This document shows positions 1 through 8,408 of a stretch of 64,000 bases of DNA, piece after piece. Where the stretch lies: positions 1 through 64,000 of the forward strand of contig JAAZXR010000009.1 of the NCBI GenBank assembly GCA_014240065.1, given 5' to 3'. The DNA is from Myxococcales bacterium (lineage in GTDB: Bacteria; Myxococcota_A; Polyangia; Nannocystales; Nannocystaceae). The translations under genes and the position numbers were made by a program. Every line of letters starts with the position of its first letter. Position 1 is the first letter of the stretch. Below the pieces are notes generated by a model that was given only the letters and a program-made list of their open reading frames with translations, had not been told where the DNA came from and searched no databases.

Positions 1-2
1 GC

Positions 3-104
<102 letters not shown>

Positions 105-133
105 GTCACGCCGGATCGTAGCGCTTAATGTTT

Positions 134-167
134 AAGAGGGAGCCCAGATGGGCTCCCTCTTCTTTTT
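134..167 (+). terminator. Rho-independent terminator after the GD-repeat gene
   Basis: A perfect 12-bp stem (134-145 with 150-161) has a four-base AGAT loop and is followed by CTTTTT. It sits 30 bases after the stop of the partial plus-strand gene and just before the convergent HemF-like gene ends at 173. The left arm is also preceded by TTTAA, so it could act in both directions. Confidence 0.9.
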
Positions 168-172
168 GCCCG

Positions 173-1255
173 TCAGCCTCCGGATGTGTCGTCGCTCGTG
201 TGCCGCGACGCTGCGAGGGGACTTGCGGGATCTCCCGCTTGCATCGCGAGCGCCTCTGGATGTGCAGCATAGTGTGCCCGCAGCACCCCCGCGAGGAGTG
301 ACTTCTTGTCGGTATCTAGTTCACCCACGGGAGCTGTCCGGAGGACCTCACAGATGTTAAAGACGAGCGCGTCTTGGGGCTTCGGCGTTCGCGGTATCCA
401 TGACTCCAAGATCGCGACATCCACACTCGGGGGCAGCGAAGCCAAAATCCCCTCATCATTTTGATCGTGAACGAGCAACCCGGAGGTTGTCCCTCGGTCC
501 AGCGTGAGCACCTGATACAGGTACAGCGTGTGATACGCCCTTTGCGCGGCGAATTCGGCCGCCGCCGGAGACCTCCCGTCGCCCATGCGACGAGCGAGAA
601 TGTCAGCGTATGCGTCAATCGCCGCCGCACCGAAGTTCCCCGCAAAGCTGGGGCCTTCCCCACTCTCCGCGGGTACAAAACGCTCAAAATAATAATGTGC
701 GACGCCGCGGGTTCTGTTCAACGAGGGGATGAAGAAATAGTCATCTCCGCGCTGGGTTGCCTCACCTGAGAGAGCCCCACACACCGCATCCATCCGCCGA
801 ACAAACGAGGTTGTGTCTTCGGTGATCTCCGTCGACGGATTAAGGTCGGCCATGAGCCGCCAGGACCCGGCGCCGCGCTTCATCTGCGTCCAACTTAAAT
901 GCAGGTGCAACGAGGGGGCAGCCGGAGGCTGAGGATGAACAATGCACGACAACGCGGTCGCGGAGCCGAGCGCCTTCTCCGGGATATCATCGTAGTGAAC
1001 CTGCGAGAAGTTCAGCGATGCCGACACAAACCCAGCGTCCGCTCCAAACAGCTGGCGATTACCTCCTCCGTGACGTCCTTCATCGCGCAGCCACTCCACC
1101 ACCTTCGACGGCGACGCTCCTCGCTGCCCCGCGCGCCCCTCCGCCTCAGCGAAGGCAGCGAGCCTCACCGCGAACGTCTCGCGGAGTCTCAACAAGAGCT
1201 CCCTCGCGCGCATCGCGGGGGCAGACTCGGGGACTGAGAAGTTCAATGGCTGCAT
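173..1255 (-). CDS. Divergent coproporphyrinogen III oxidase (HemF)-like protein
   Basis: 360 residues. The match to the oxygen-dependent coproporphyrinogen oxidase family is clear at LNFSQVHY (81-88), VHPQPPAAPSLH (106-117), ADLNP (136-140), DDYFFIPSLNRTRG (171-184) and LDRGTTSGL...ILASLPP (252-276). HemF converts coproporphyrinogen III to protoporphyrinogen IX in haem synthesis. Several usually strict positions differ. The HxNxR segment reads HLHLSW, GGxDLTPYY reads LMADLNPSTE, and the FFDD after RGIGG reads YYFERF. The protein is also longer than the usual roughly 300 residues, with a polar C-terminal tail. The fold looks right but substrate or activity may have changed. It is the last of three minus-strand genes, 77 bases after the M48 gene. 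Confidence 0.75.
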   Translation of the reverse strand: MQPLNFSVPESAPAMRARELLLRLRETFAVRLAAFAEAEGRAGQRGASPSKVVEWLRDEGRHGGGNRQLFGADAGFVSASLNFSQVHYDDIPEKALGSATALSCIVHPQPPAAPSLHLHLSWTQMKRGAGSWRLMADLNPSTEITEDTTSFVRRMDAVCGALSGEATQRGDDYFFIPSLNRTRGVAHYYFERFVPAESGEGPSFAGNFGAAAIDAYADILARRMGDGRSPAAAEFAAQRAYHTLYLYQVLTLDRGTTSGLLVHDQNDEGILASLPPSVDVAILESWIPRTPKPQDALVFNICEVLRTAPVGELDTDKKSLLAGVLRAHYAAHPEALAMQAGDPASPLAASRHTSDDTSGG

Positions 1256-1332
1256 GGTCGCGCGCTCCGCCGGGAGACTTCACTCTACGCCAGGGCCTCG
1301 GGGTTTGGGAACAATCACGCCCTGCGCGCCCT

Positions 1333-2571
1333 TCAGTCCAGCTGCATCTCCGCGCCGAACATGCGCTCCACCAGCGCAGGAGAGAGGTCCAACGCTTCAC
1401 AAATCTCTTCGATGACTGCGCGCTCACAATCCGCGACGTGCCCGTCGGCTCGGGCGACGACGCAGATATCCCGCACCACTTGTTGACGATGCGCCGCCCC
1501 CGCGCATCCCTTGAGATCCGCGAGGCGGCTCGGGAGGTCGGCGCGCAGGGCCTCCGCGCTGAGTCGATCATGGACGGTCCCTTCTCCGAGGAAGCCATCG
1601 AGGGCTGCGATCTCTGCCTCGTGAACCTCGCCATCCGCGACAGCGACGAGGAAACCGCCCGCGAGCAACACGCGCCTCATGGCCTTCGCCTCCTCCGATT
1701 TCCCCTTGAGATACCCCGGGTCCATCACCGCCATCAACTCATGGATTTGGCGCTCGAGCTCGACCCGGTCGTCATCGCCGATCCCCGTAAACAACCCCGC
1801 CTTGTCCGCCAAGGACGCCGCTTTCAGCCGAAGAGGGCTGAATGGATGCGTCGAAAACCACTCGTCCCGATCTGCGTCATCTGCCGTCGCGATCCCCTGC
1901 GCTTGGAGCTCCTCGACTTGGGTGAGCAACGCTTGCATCGCGACGTTGGCGCGCGTACCCCGAAGCCCGGAGGCCAGCTTGAACAGGCTCCGACCCACCG
2001 CCTCCAGATTTTGACAACACAACAGCCCCGCCCGATCCGCGGAGAGCTCGGCGAACCTCGACCAAGAGAACAGATCGAGCGCGAGCTCGGGATCCTGCTT
2101 GCCCCCCTCTTCAAGCACCGCTCGAACCGGAATATCGTGGTGGCCGTACTTGTGGTGTCCAAGCTCATGCCCGATGACGAAGCAAAGCTCGTCATGATCG
2201 AACGCATCGAGGAGCTCGGATGAGAACAACACAAAGAGCTTCCCGTCCTCTGGCGGTGTGACCGCCGCGTTCATGGAGGAGCTCGGATACACGAAGGGTT
2301 CGAGCGTTGTCTCCACCTTCAACGTCTCCGCACACGAGGCGAGCATCTCTTGGAGCTCTGGCGCGAGCGAACGCGTGAGACGGACCGCCTTCGCGATCAG
2401 CGAACGCTCGATCTCGCTCCCGCCCGAGGCTCGCCCGCGCGCTCGCGACGCCGCCTGCACCACCGGATGTCCGCGAAGCTGCGTCGCCAATGCGGCGTCA
2501 GCCTGCACTCGAATGGCCGCTGCACGATCCATGGGTTGAGCATACATGGTGCGAAACCACGACGTGATCAC
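1333..2571 (-). CDS. M48-family metallopeptidase with C-terminal TerB-like domain
   Basis: 412 residues from a GTG start; ATG codons at 2547 and 2532 are alternative starts and no ribosome site settles the choice. The zinc motif is HELGH at about 135-139, with the third ligand probably Glu174 in AELSADRAG, the M48 arrangement. Unlike HtpX or Ste24 types there are no evident membrane segments, so it is probably cytoplasmic. Residues about 290-410 are helical and resemble the TerB/tellurite-resistance fold (GGFLVAVADGEVHEAEIAAL and a second VVARADGHVADCERAVIEE repeat), with acidic residues at the places where TerB has them. This M48 plus TerB pairing is seen in environmental Proteobacteria and Myxococcota but its role is not established. 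It lies 28 bases after the sirtuin gene and is probably cotranscribed. Confidence 0.85.
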   Translation of the reverse strand: MITSWFRTMYAQPMDRAAAIRVQADAALATQLRGHPVVQAASRARGRASGGSEIERSLIAKAVRLTRSLAPELQEMLASCAETLKVETTLEPFVYPSSSMNAAVTPPEDGKLFVLFSSELLDAFDHDELCFVIGHELGHHKYGHHDIPVRAVLEEGGKQDPELALDLFSWSRFAELSADRAGLLCCQNLEAVGRSLFKLASGLRGTRANVAMQALLTQVEELQAQGIATADDADRDEWFSTHPFSPLRLKAASLADKAGLFTGIGDDDRVELERQIHELMAVMDPGYLKGKSEEAKAMRRVLLAGGFLVAVADGEVHEAEIAALDGFLGEGTVHDRLSAEALRADLPSRLADLKGCAGAAHRQQVVRDICVVARADGHVADCERAVIEEICEALDLSPALVERMFGAEMQLD

Positions 2572-2599
2572 TTCTCGTGAGAATCGCTCACACGTGGAG

Positions 2600-3391
2600 C
2601 TAGGCGGCGTGTGGCGGCGGTGTCTTCATACGCTCAAACACGCTGGCGATCCCCACGGCGGGGGTCACCGGGAGCCTCATGTGTGCGGCGTGCGCTACCA
2701 CCGATTCCCCCGGGTTGATCTCGATGGTCGGGGTCCCTCGCGCCTGGGTCTCCCCCAGTAGATCCGCGACAAAGGACGCGTTCGACGAGGCGCCGACACA
2801 CGCGACGACGTCAAAGCCTCGTTTCAGCTCTCGCTCGAGCGCGAGCATCGCCTCTTCGATAGGGGGCTCTCCCACTAGAGAACAACGCGGTCGCACCACC
2901 CGACCACACGAAGGGCACTGGGGGGTGGCTTCAAGTCCTTCGAAGCTCACGACCGACTCATGCCACCCACATCCGATGCACTCAAGATCCCGGAGGTTCC
3001 CATTGAGCTCGATAAGGTTGGGTGTGTCGGCGCGACGATGGAGTCCATCTACATTTCGGGTCAACGTCCACGCGCCGGGACGAGCGCGACAGAACGCTGA
3101 GAGCCTCGCGTGAGCGTCGTTCGGTGCGGCGTCGCGCGACTCTCGCTCCATCGTATGAAATGTCCTCCACGCCCTCGTCGGGTCGAGCGTCATCACCTCA
3201 AAGTCGAGCTCGCGCTCAATATCGAAGAGTGGATCGTCGGAGGCGTGGCAGCCGAGCCCACCCACACCTCGGTACGTAGGCACACCCGAGTCCGCGGAAA
3301 CGCCAGCGCCCGTAATGAACAGCACTCGCCTGCTCGAATTGAGCAGGCTCGCAACCGCGTTGCACAGCTCGGATAGCGCGTTCGTCTCCAT
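2600..3391 (-). CDS. Sir2-family (sirtuin) protein with Asn at the catalytic His position
   Basis: 263 residues. The NAD-binding motif GAGVSADSGVPTYRG is at about 28-42 and TRNVDGLHRRAD at about 111-122. A Cys4 zinc ribbon (CIGC at 138-141, CPSC at 159-162) is intact. Sirtuins deacylate lysine with NAD and use a His in an E-L-H-G segment as general base. Here that segment reads IELNGNL, so the His is Asn130. Substituting this His inactivates studied sirtuins, so deacylase activity is doubtful unless another residue substitutes. NAD binding or ADP-ribosyl chemistry remain possible. It is the first of three minus-strand genes ahead of the M48 and HemF-like genes. Confidence 0.9.
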   Translation of the reverse strand: METNALSELCNAVASLLNSSRRVLFITGAGVSADSGVPTYRGVGGLGCHASDDPLFDIERELDFEVMTLDPTRAWRTFHTMERESRDAAPNDAHARLSAFCRARPGAWTLTRNVDGLHRRADTPNLIELNGNLRDLECIGCGWHESVVSFEGLEATPQCPSCGRVVRPRCSLVGEPPIEEAMLALERELKRGFDVVACVGASSNASFVADLLGETQARGTPTIEINPGESVVAHAAHMRLPVTPAVGIASVFERMKTPPPHAA

Positions 3392-3675
3392 GGAAGCTAT
3401 GTATCGTCAACGGAACCGCGAACCTGAGAGTTCTCACGCACTATTTTCGGGGATTTTTCGCGCAATTTGATGAACGACGGTTCGTTTCGTGTCCACGGTG
3501 ACCCGTTCTGCGACAACTCAAGATCTCCTCGCCTAAACGGAGTTTGTACCGCGTTTGACGCATCACTGAGCCACGGCGCTCGTCTCGAATCACACGCTCT
3601 TCATGTGCTCCAAGTGACCACAATTCACCCGGGCGAGCGCGGAGCGCCCGTCCGTGTTGATGGGTCGGAACCATC

Positions 3676-4131
3676 TCAAGTTGGAGCGTCAGGGCACGCG
3701 CCGCGAGCCGAATACCGCTGCCCTGGACACGAGCCGGAGGACTGAAATTCGACCCCGTCGCAGCCGCAGTAGGTCTGGAGATCGCGAGTACACATTCGAT
3801 CCTTGGAGAAACAGATCCCTTGGCCCTCACCACACCCCTCGCCTTCACACACCATCCCCTCGCCGCACTCTTCGCTCGTTGTGCACGCCTTCTTTCGAGG
3901 CGGAGCGTCTACCTCGGCGACCTCATTCATCTGGGTCGCTGGCGAAGCGTCATCGGCCTCAGTCTCCGGCGACTCTGCAGCAGGGTCCGCGTCGGTCGCC
4001 TCCATGTCGGGACGAGCCGTCGCCTGCTCAGCCTCCTCTCCCTGTGGTGCGCCCGCACCCGCGCTAACGTTAACACTGCACGCGAGCATAACGCTTGCGA
4101 CTCCCACGAGGATTGGCCAGGTGTACTTCAC
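3676..4131 (-). CDS. Small Cys-rich lipoprotein with Kazal-like domain
   Basis: 151 residues from a GTG start. The N-terminus is a lipoprotein signal (ILVGVASVMLAC), so Cys18 would be lipidated. An Ala/Glu/Asp-rich linker (about 25-75) follows. The C-terminal half (about 80-147) contains about a dozen Cys, with the run TYCGCDGVEFQSSGSCPGQRY. This resembles the Kazal-like, Cys-rich modules common in myxobacterial surface lipoproteins. Kazal modules inhibit serine proteases in eukaryotes, but function here is unknown. It is divergent from the small membrane protein at 4253, with about 120 bases between the two starts. Confidence 0.75.
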   Translation of the reverse strand: MKYTWPILVGVASVMLACSVNVSAGAGAPQGEEAEQATARPDMEATDADPAAESPETEADDASPATQMNEVAEVDAPPRKKACTTSEECGEGMVCEGEGCGEGQGICFSKDRMCTRDLQTYCGCDGVEFQSSGSCPGQRYSARGACPDAPT

Positions 4132-4252
4132 AACGAGACTCTAACAACACGACGCAAAAGATCGAAGACTTATTCTCTCGCTCAAAAATGGCGTCCACAC
4201 GGGACGAGGGGCAAATCTCGCGGTTTGGGGTACACTTGCGGCAACGAGCGCG

Positions 4253-4510
4253 ATGCACCACCCAGAACAATCCACGTCCATTCCCCCGGCGGAGACGACG
4301 CCCAAGTGGATTTGGCCGCTCCGAATTGGCGCGCAGGTCGTCGTGCTGCTGTGGGTGTGGAAACTTTACGGCTGTATGCAGCTTGAGGATTGCAGTGACC
4401 ATCCGGCGGACGCGCGGATGAAGGTGCACCTGTTCCTCGCTGTGATGGTGTTCGTCTCCATCGAGGGGATTTTGCTCGTCAACCGGCTCGCCTTCCCCCC
4501 AGAGCGCTAG
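4253..4510 (+). CDS. Small membrane protein, unknown function
   Basis: 85 residues with two predicted membrane segments, WPLRIGAQVVVLLWVWKLYG (about 21-40) and LFLAVMVFVSIEGILLVNRL (about 60-79), joined by a short loop with two Cys (CMQLEDC). The ATG start follows the 120-base divergent gap shared with the Kazal-like lipoprotein gene. A GC-rich hairpin begins at the stop codon, which supports the 3' end. I do not recognise the family. Third-position GC is high, as in its neighbours, which supports it being a real gene. Confidence 0.65.
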   Translation: MHHPEQSTSIPPAETTPKWIWPLRIGAQVVVLLWVWKLYGCMQLEDCSDHPADARMKVHLFLAVMVFVSIEGILLVNRLAFPPER

Positions 4511-4550
4511 CCCCCCACCCGAGCGTCTCCACTGGTGGGGGGCATATTAT
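4510..4550. terminator. Bidirectional terminator between convergent genes
   Basis: A 10-bp stem of GCCCCCCACC (4510-4519) pairs with GGTGGGGGGC (4534-4543), followed by ATATTATTTA. It separates the small membrane protein gene (plus) from the Hsp20 gene (minus), whose stop lies at 4551. The AT run is on the plus side, so termination of the plus transcript is better supported. Confidence 0.8.
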
Positions 4551-4871
4551 TTATCGCGCGGTCACCTCGATTCTCTTGCCAGATTCCGAGGCCTGGCGCG
4601 GCACCCTCACCCGCAACAGCCCGTGCTCGAGGGTCGCGTCGACCGCATCCATCGAGGCGTCTCGAGGGACCCGGAAGACCCTGCGAAACTGAACGCCGAG
4701 GCCAGGAGCCTCTGCCTCAAGCGTCAGGGTGCGCTCTCCAAAATCCAACTCGATCGCCTCGGCGCTGACGCCGGGGACCTCGATATGCATGGCGTAGGCC
4801 TCGGCGCTCCTAAAAAAGTCAGCTCTCGGGACCACCTGTGGTTGTGTGTTTGTTTCACTGCGTTGAGTCAT
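4551..4871 (-). CDS. Hsp20/alpha-crystallin small heat-shock protein (downstream copy)
   Basis: 106 residues from the ATG at 4871, chosen because AAAGGA lies at normal spacing upstream. An in-frame ATG at 4913 would overlap the stop of the upstream Hsp20 gene as ATGA and give 120 residues. The alpha-crystallin fold is shown by YAMHIEVPGVSAEAIELDFGE, the RVFRVP strand and the terminal motif VDATLEHGLLRVRVP. Small heat-shock proteins hold unfolding clients without ATP. The protein is very short, with little N-terminal arm and no long C-terminal extension. It forms an operon with the second Hsp20 gene; such paired copies may form hetero-oligomers. Confidence 0.9.
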   Translation of the reverse strand: MTQRSETNTQPQVVPRADFFRSAEAYAMHIEVPGVSAEAIELDFGERTLTLEAEAPGLGVQFRRVFRVPRDASMDAVDATLEHGLLRVRVPRQASESGKRIEVTAR

Positions 4872-4909
4872 GACGGTTCCTTTCTTCTTCCTGCATGTGT
4901 TCATCGAGC

Positions 4910-5335
4910 TCATGCGTGTTTGACCTCGATTTTCTTTGGGGTGAGGGCTGCGAGTGGAGCGACCGCGAGCGTGAGGACGCCGTCGCGTAGACTCGCCGCG
5001 ATGGTCTCGGGATCTGCGTCACGTGGGAGCGCGAGCCTCCGCCGTATCTCTCCCACGCGTCGCTCCTTGCGATGAAGGCGGAGCCCCTCCTCTTCGCCGT
5101 GCGCTGTTTTGTAGACGACGTGCAAGACGCCCCCTTCTGCTCGAATATCGAGGTCTTCCGCGCGCACGCCTGGCGCAGTGCACCGCGCCTCCCAGCCATC
5201 TTCGTTCGCCTCGAAGGCCACGTGATGGCGGCCGCGAGGCGACGCGACCGGCGCAGCGAGCTGCCGGGCAAACTCCTCAAAGATGGGCTCCATGGTGCGG
5301 GTTATGTCGGTGTGTATCCAAAGTGGGTTGAACAT
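4910..5335 (-). CDS. Hsp20/alpha-crystallin small heat-shock protein (upstream copy)
   Basis: 141 residues from the ATG at 5335, preceded by AGGAG about nine bases upstream; a longer frame to 5431 has no ribosome site and poor N-terminal sequence. The crystallin domain runs from about 45 to 135, with EANEDGWEARCTAPGVRAEDL and the A-x3-n-G-v-L motif as IAASLRDGVLTLAV. An N-terminal arm of about 40 residues (MFNPLWIHTDITRTMEPIFE) resembles Hsp20 proteins that sit in small chaperone operons. It is the first gene of the Hsp20 pair. A 14-bp perfect palindrome lies 20-35 bases upstream and may be a control site. Confidence 0.9.
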   Translation of the reverse strand: MFNPLWIHTDITRTMEPIFEEFARQLAAPVASPRGRHHVAFEANEDGWEARCTAPGVRAEDLDIRAEGGVLHVVYKTAHGEEEGLRLHRKERRVGEIRRRLALPRDADPETIAASLRDGVLTLAVAPLAALTPKKIEVKHA

Positions 5336-5355
5336 GATGTAGCTCTCCTGGTCGG

Positions 5356-5369
5356 GTGTTCGCGAACAC
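5356..5369. promoter_or_regulatory. Perfect 14-bp palindrome upstream of the Hsp20 operon
   Basis: GTGTTCGCGAACAC is a perfect dyad 20 bases upstream of the first Hsp20 start. It does not match the CIRCE element (TTAGCACTC-N9-GAGTGCTAA). It could be an operator for an unidentified repressor or a chance palindrome. Confidence 0.4.
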
Positions 5370-5563
5370 AAACCGTGCGCGAGCACCTTGTGGTGTAGGC
5401 CCGCCAATGGCGGGGCGTTGTGGGAGCACACGAAGCTCGGCGTTGTGTAGGGGCCTCGTTCGAGCGCCCATCGAACTTGATCATCCCCAGGTGCGTGTCA
5501 ACGGCGGCCGCCAAAAAAATGTGCGCGTCCTACGGCGTCGTGTCCGGCGCCGCCCGACGGCCG

Positions 5564-6562
5564 CTACCTCGTCAATCCATCGCGCGTCCAGACACCCCCA
5601 CGAAAGCTGGTGGAGACCTGGGCGCCCGCCCATACGACCCCCCGCTCCACGGACACATTCTCCAGGATCTTCGCCCCCGCTTCGAGCTGACTGCCCGCTC
5701 CCAGCGCGACGCCGGCTCCCAGCGCCACGCCGTGCTCCATCCATACAGGACCTTCGACCTTCGCCCCCGCCGCGCGCGCGCGCGCCTCGTGCTCTGCTCG
5801 CGCGGCGACGTCCCACCACGGCCGCGTGACCGCGTGACCGAGGACGTTGCCGACACCGGTCAGATAACGAGCGACCGTCGAGTGCTCCCACCAATAATCT
5901 CGCGTCACGAACGCCCCAACACGTCCTTCACGAAACGCGTCCATATACGCGGTCCGCACCACACACGGCGCGCCCTCTCGCGGGATCCGGTCGAGCATGG
6001 CGGGCTCCAAAATATGAACCCCGGTGAACATCATGGGGCGGTCGTCGAGCGTCACGCCCTCGAGCGACTCCCCCACCAACGATCCTAGTCGACCGTCGCC
6101 CGTGACCCGCAGGTTCCCCTTCCACACCCCCTCGAGGTCCTCTCGAAGCACCATGGTCGCTTCGTAGCCGCCGCGTCGATGAAACTCTAGCGCCGCCCCG
6201 AGATCGATGTCGGTGATGATCTTGCCATTGGTGACCACGATGGGCGCGCCACCCCCCGCGTCGAGCAGGGATCTCGCTCGAAGGAGCCCTCCGCCCGTCC
6301 CGAGGATCTCCCCTTCCTCGTGCGAATATTGGATCCGCTGCCCGAGCGACTCGCCTGTCCCTAGATGTGCTTCGATCTGATCTCCGAGGTGGTGGAGGTT
6401 GATGGCCACATCTTGAACGCCGTGCTGCGCGAGCCATCGAGCGCACCACTCCACGAGGGGCTTCCCGCACACAGGGAGCATCGGCTTGGGTCTCAAGGAG
6501 GTGAGGGACTCAAGGCGAGTACCAAACCCGGCGGCGAGGATCATCGCGTGTGGTCGCGGCAT
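5564..6562 (-). CDS. Sugar-phosphate nucleotidyltransferase with C-terminal left-handed beta-helix
   Basis: 332 residues from the ATG at 6562, whose first base is the last base of the upstream stop (TGATG), so the genes are translationally coupled. The nucleotide-binding signature is AMILAAGFGTRLESLTSLRPKPMLPVCGKPLVEW (about 6-39), with GTGGGLLRAR, VTNGKIITDID and YWWEHSTVARYL further on. These match the GlmU/RmlA/GDP-mannose pyrophosphorylase-like class that makes NDP-sugars from sugar phosphate and NTP. The last 60 residues show hexapeptide-like turns (VALGAGVALGAGSQLEAGAKI), a short beta-helix. The metal-site Asp is in the NGKIITDID region, where family members often have NGD. Substrate is unassigned. 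Context suggests envelope or surface sugar supply. Confidence 0.85.
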   Translation of the reverse strand: MPRPHAMILAAGFGTRLESLTSLRPKPMLPVCGKPLVEWCARWLAQHGVQDVAINLHHLGDQIEAHLGTGESLGQRIQYSHEEGEILGTGGGLLRARSLLDAGGGAPIVVTNGKIITDIDLGAALEFHRRGGYEATMVLREDLEGVWKGNLRVTGDGRLGSLVGESLEGVTLDDRPMMFTGVHILEPAMLDRIPREGAPCVVRTAYMDAFREGRVGAFVTRDYWWEHSTVARYLTGVGNVLGHAVTRPWWDVAARAEHEARARAAGAKVEGPVWMEHGVALGAGVALGAGSQLEAGAKILENVSVERGVVWAGAQVSTSFRGGVWTRDGLTR

Positions 6563-8280
6563 CAGTGGTAACTCCAGATGAGATTGTCGAAGAGGGCGAT
6601 GATCAACGCAAGGGTCCCGCCAACCATCAAAATCATTAACGCGAATCGGGCGGCCCCCTCGGCCTTCGACGGCGCCGCGTCCCGCAGCACCCCCGCCTCT
6701 TCCCCCGTGAGGCCAACGCGCTGAAGTCTGCTCTCCAGCAGCAGCCAGCCGGCGAAGAGCAGGACATAGAGGATCCCCCCGACGACCAAGTAGCTGCGCA
6801 CATAGCCGTGGATCTCGTGTTTTCTCGCTCGCAGCGCGTCCGTGTCCAAAGGGAGGCTCCGGAGCGCGACCGGGGCCCCATAGGCGGCGCGGTCCATCGT
6901 GCCCATGAGCCACTCGAGCCGGAGCCCACCTCGGCCTGGGGTGGTCGCGGTCTCCTCGAGCGCCGACAACCATCGGAGCTGGCGTGCGGTGTCCTCCTCC
7001 GCCGAGGAGGACGACGACGTGGCCTCTCGCACCTTGTGGAGAAGCGCGCGCTCACGCGCCGCGCGGCTCGCCCCTGCTCCCCCGACAAAGAGGAGCTCCA
7101 CCATCGCGCCGGCGCGAAACGAGCTCGAGCGCCGATACGCCTCCAACGAGACGAGCCCCGCTGGCGTCCCCGGCGAGACGGTCCATCGATGCACCAGGTC
7201 GCTCCCCTCGGTGTGCGTGAGCGTGTCGATCCAGGCGCCCGTGGCGTCGTGGACGTCGATCAAACTGCCGCGCGCGCCGATCTGCGCCAACCGCAGCTCG
7301 ACCGTCGCGCCCACCGTCACGACAGTGGGCTGGGCGACGGTCAACTTCACCGCCCCCGGATACCCGACGAGTCGGACGACCCGCGTCACGGGGTCGCCCG
7401 CGGAGTCCATTGTCGCGCCCGCGGAGCCGTCACCCGCCACGGTCGACACGTCCACACCCTCCTCTTGAGCACCCGCCACGTCGACCTTTAAGCGGATAAC
7501 CTCGGTCTGTACGCGACCCTTGAAGCGGGCGAGCCCGTCCCCGTCGGTGCTCCCCTCGAAGACCACGGGTGGCGCGTCATGACTCCCTTGGAGCGCCCCA
7601 AACATGCCCGAGGCCAACGACACCTTCACCGCGCGCCGCAGGGGCCTGCCATCAGCGTCGGTGAGCCTCACCATGAAGACGTTGGTGAACGGAGCCAGCA
7701 TCTGCCCCATGACCTCCACGTCGATTTTAAGCGCGTCCGGCTGCGGGTCCGAGTCATCGATGAGGGCGAGCTTTGACTCGTTGTTCAGCCGCGCCGGCGC
7801 CCGCGCTCGCCTCGAGCCCCGAACGGCGACCGGGATTGTCCATCGGGTTGTCTCGTGACCTGCTTGATGAACGCGCACCACGAGCGTCCCTTCACCTTCA
7901 CCGGCTCCCGGAAAGCGGAGCGTGGCGCCATGAATCCCTCGAAAGCCAGCGCCGAGCGGCGACAGCTCGCCAAGCCTGACAACTGGCCCCTCGTCTGGCT
8001 CGTAGCTGAGCTCTACGCGTTCAATGGCCACGGCCTCGCCGTGAGCGTCTTGCGATTCGACGCGCACGGGATAGGGAGCCCCGCGGACAGCGACGGACTC
8101 CGCATAGACGACCACCGACCGCTCGATCTCCCACGCCCCGACCCACAAGCTGACAAACAGGCCGAACCCCACGCCGAGCGCCGCAGCCAAGGGGAACAAA
8201 CGACCTCCCCAGCGCGCGACCCAGCGCGAGCGCGCCTCCGCGCCCAACGATTTTGAGCCCTCGACCTCAGCGTGGTTCAT
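6562..8280 (-). CDS. Membrane-anchored protein with Ig-like periplasmic region, unknown function
   Basis: 572 residues. One membrane segment lies near the N-terminus (LFPLAAALGVGFGLFVSLWVGAW, about 29-51). A long beta-rich, charged region (about 60-470) follows, which I would expect to be periplasmic Ig-like domains. Two C-terminal helices are YLVVGGILYVLLFAGWLLL (about 505-523) and FALMILMVGGTLALIIALF (about 548-566). No enzymatic motif is visible. A polar helical stretch with SSSSSAEED lies around 430. Translational coupling to the nucleotidyltransferase suggests a shared envelope role, perhaps export or assembly of a surface glycan, but this is inference. Confidence 0.65.
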   Translation of the reverse strand: MNHAEVEGSKSLGAEARSRWVARWGGRLFPLAAALGVGFGLFVSLWVGAWEIERSVVVYAESVAVRGAPYPVRVESQDAHGEAVAIERVELSYEPDEGPVVRLGELSPLGAGFRGIHGATLRFPGAGEGEGTLVVRVHQAGHETTRWTIPVAVRGSRRARAPARLNNESKLALIDDSDPQPDALKIDVEVMGQMLAPFTNVFMVRLTDADGRPLRRAVKVSLASGMFGALQGSHDAPPVVFEGSTDGDGLARFKGRVQTEVIRLKVDVAGAQEEGVDVSTVAGDGSAGATMDSAGDPVTRVVRLVGYPGAVKLTVAQPTVVTVGATVELRLAQIGARGSLIDVHDATGAWIDTLTHTEGSDLVHRWTVSPGTPAGLVSLEAYRRSSSFRAGAMVELLFVGGAGASRAARERALLHKVREATSSSSSAEEDTARQLRWLSALEETATTPGRGGLRLEWLMGTMDRAAYGAPVALRSLPLDTDALRARKHEIHGYVRSYLVVGGILYVLLFAGWLLLESRLQRVGLTGEEAGVLRDAAPSKAEGAARFALMILMVGGTLALIIALFDNLIWSYH

Positions 8281-8408
8281 GCTCGCGTCTCAACGGCCGC
8301 TCCACACTGGAGGTCTCGCCGGTGACCTCATCCTACCAACGTCCGCGCGATGCACAAACTTAGGGCCCCGACGACGTCAGGGGTCCGCACAGTCACGCCT
8401 CGTGAGCG

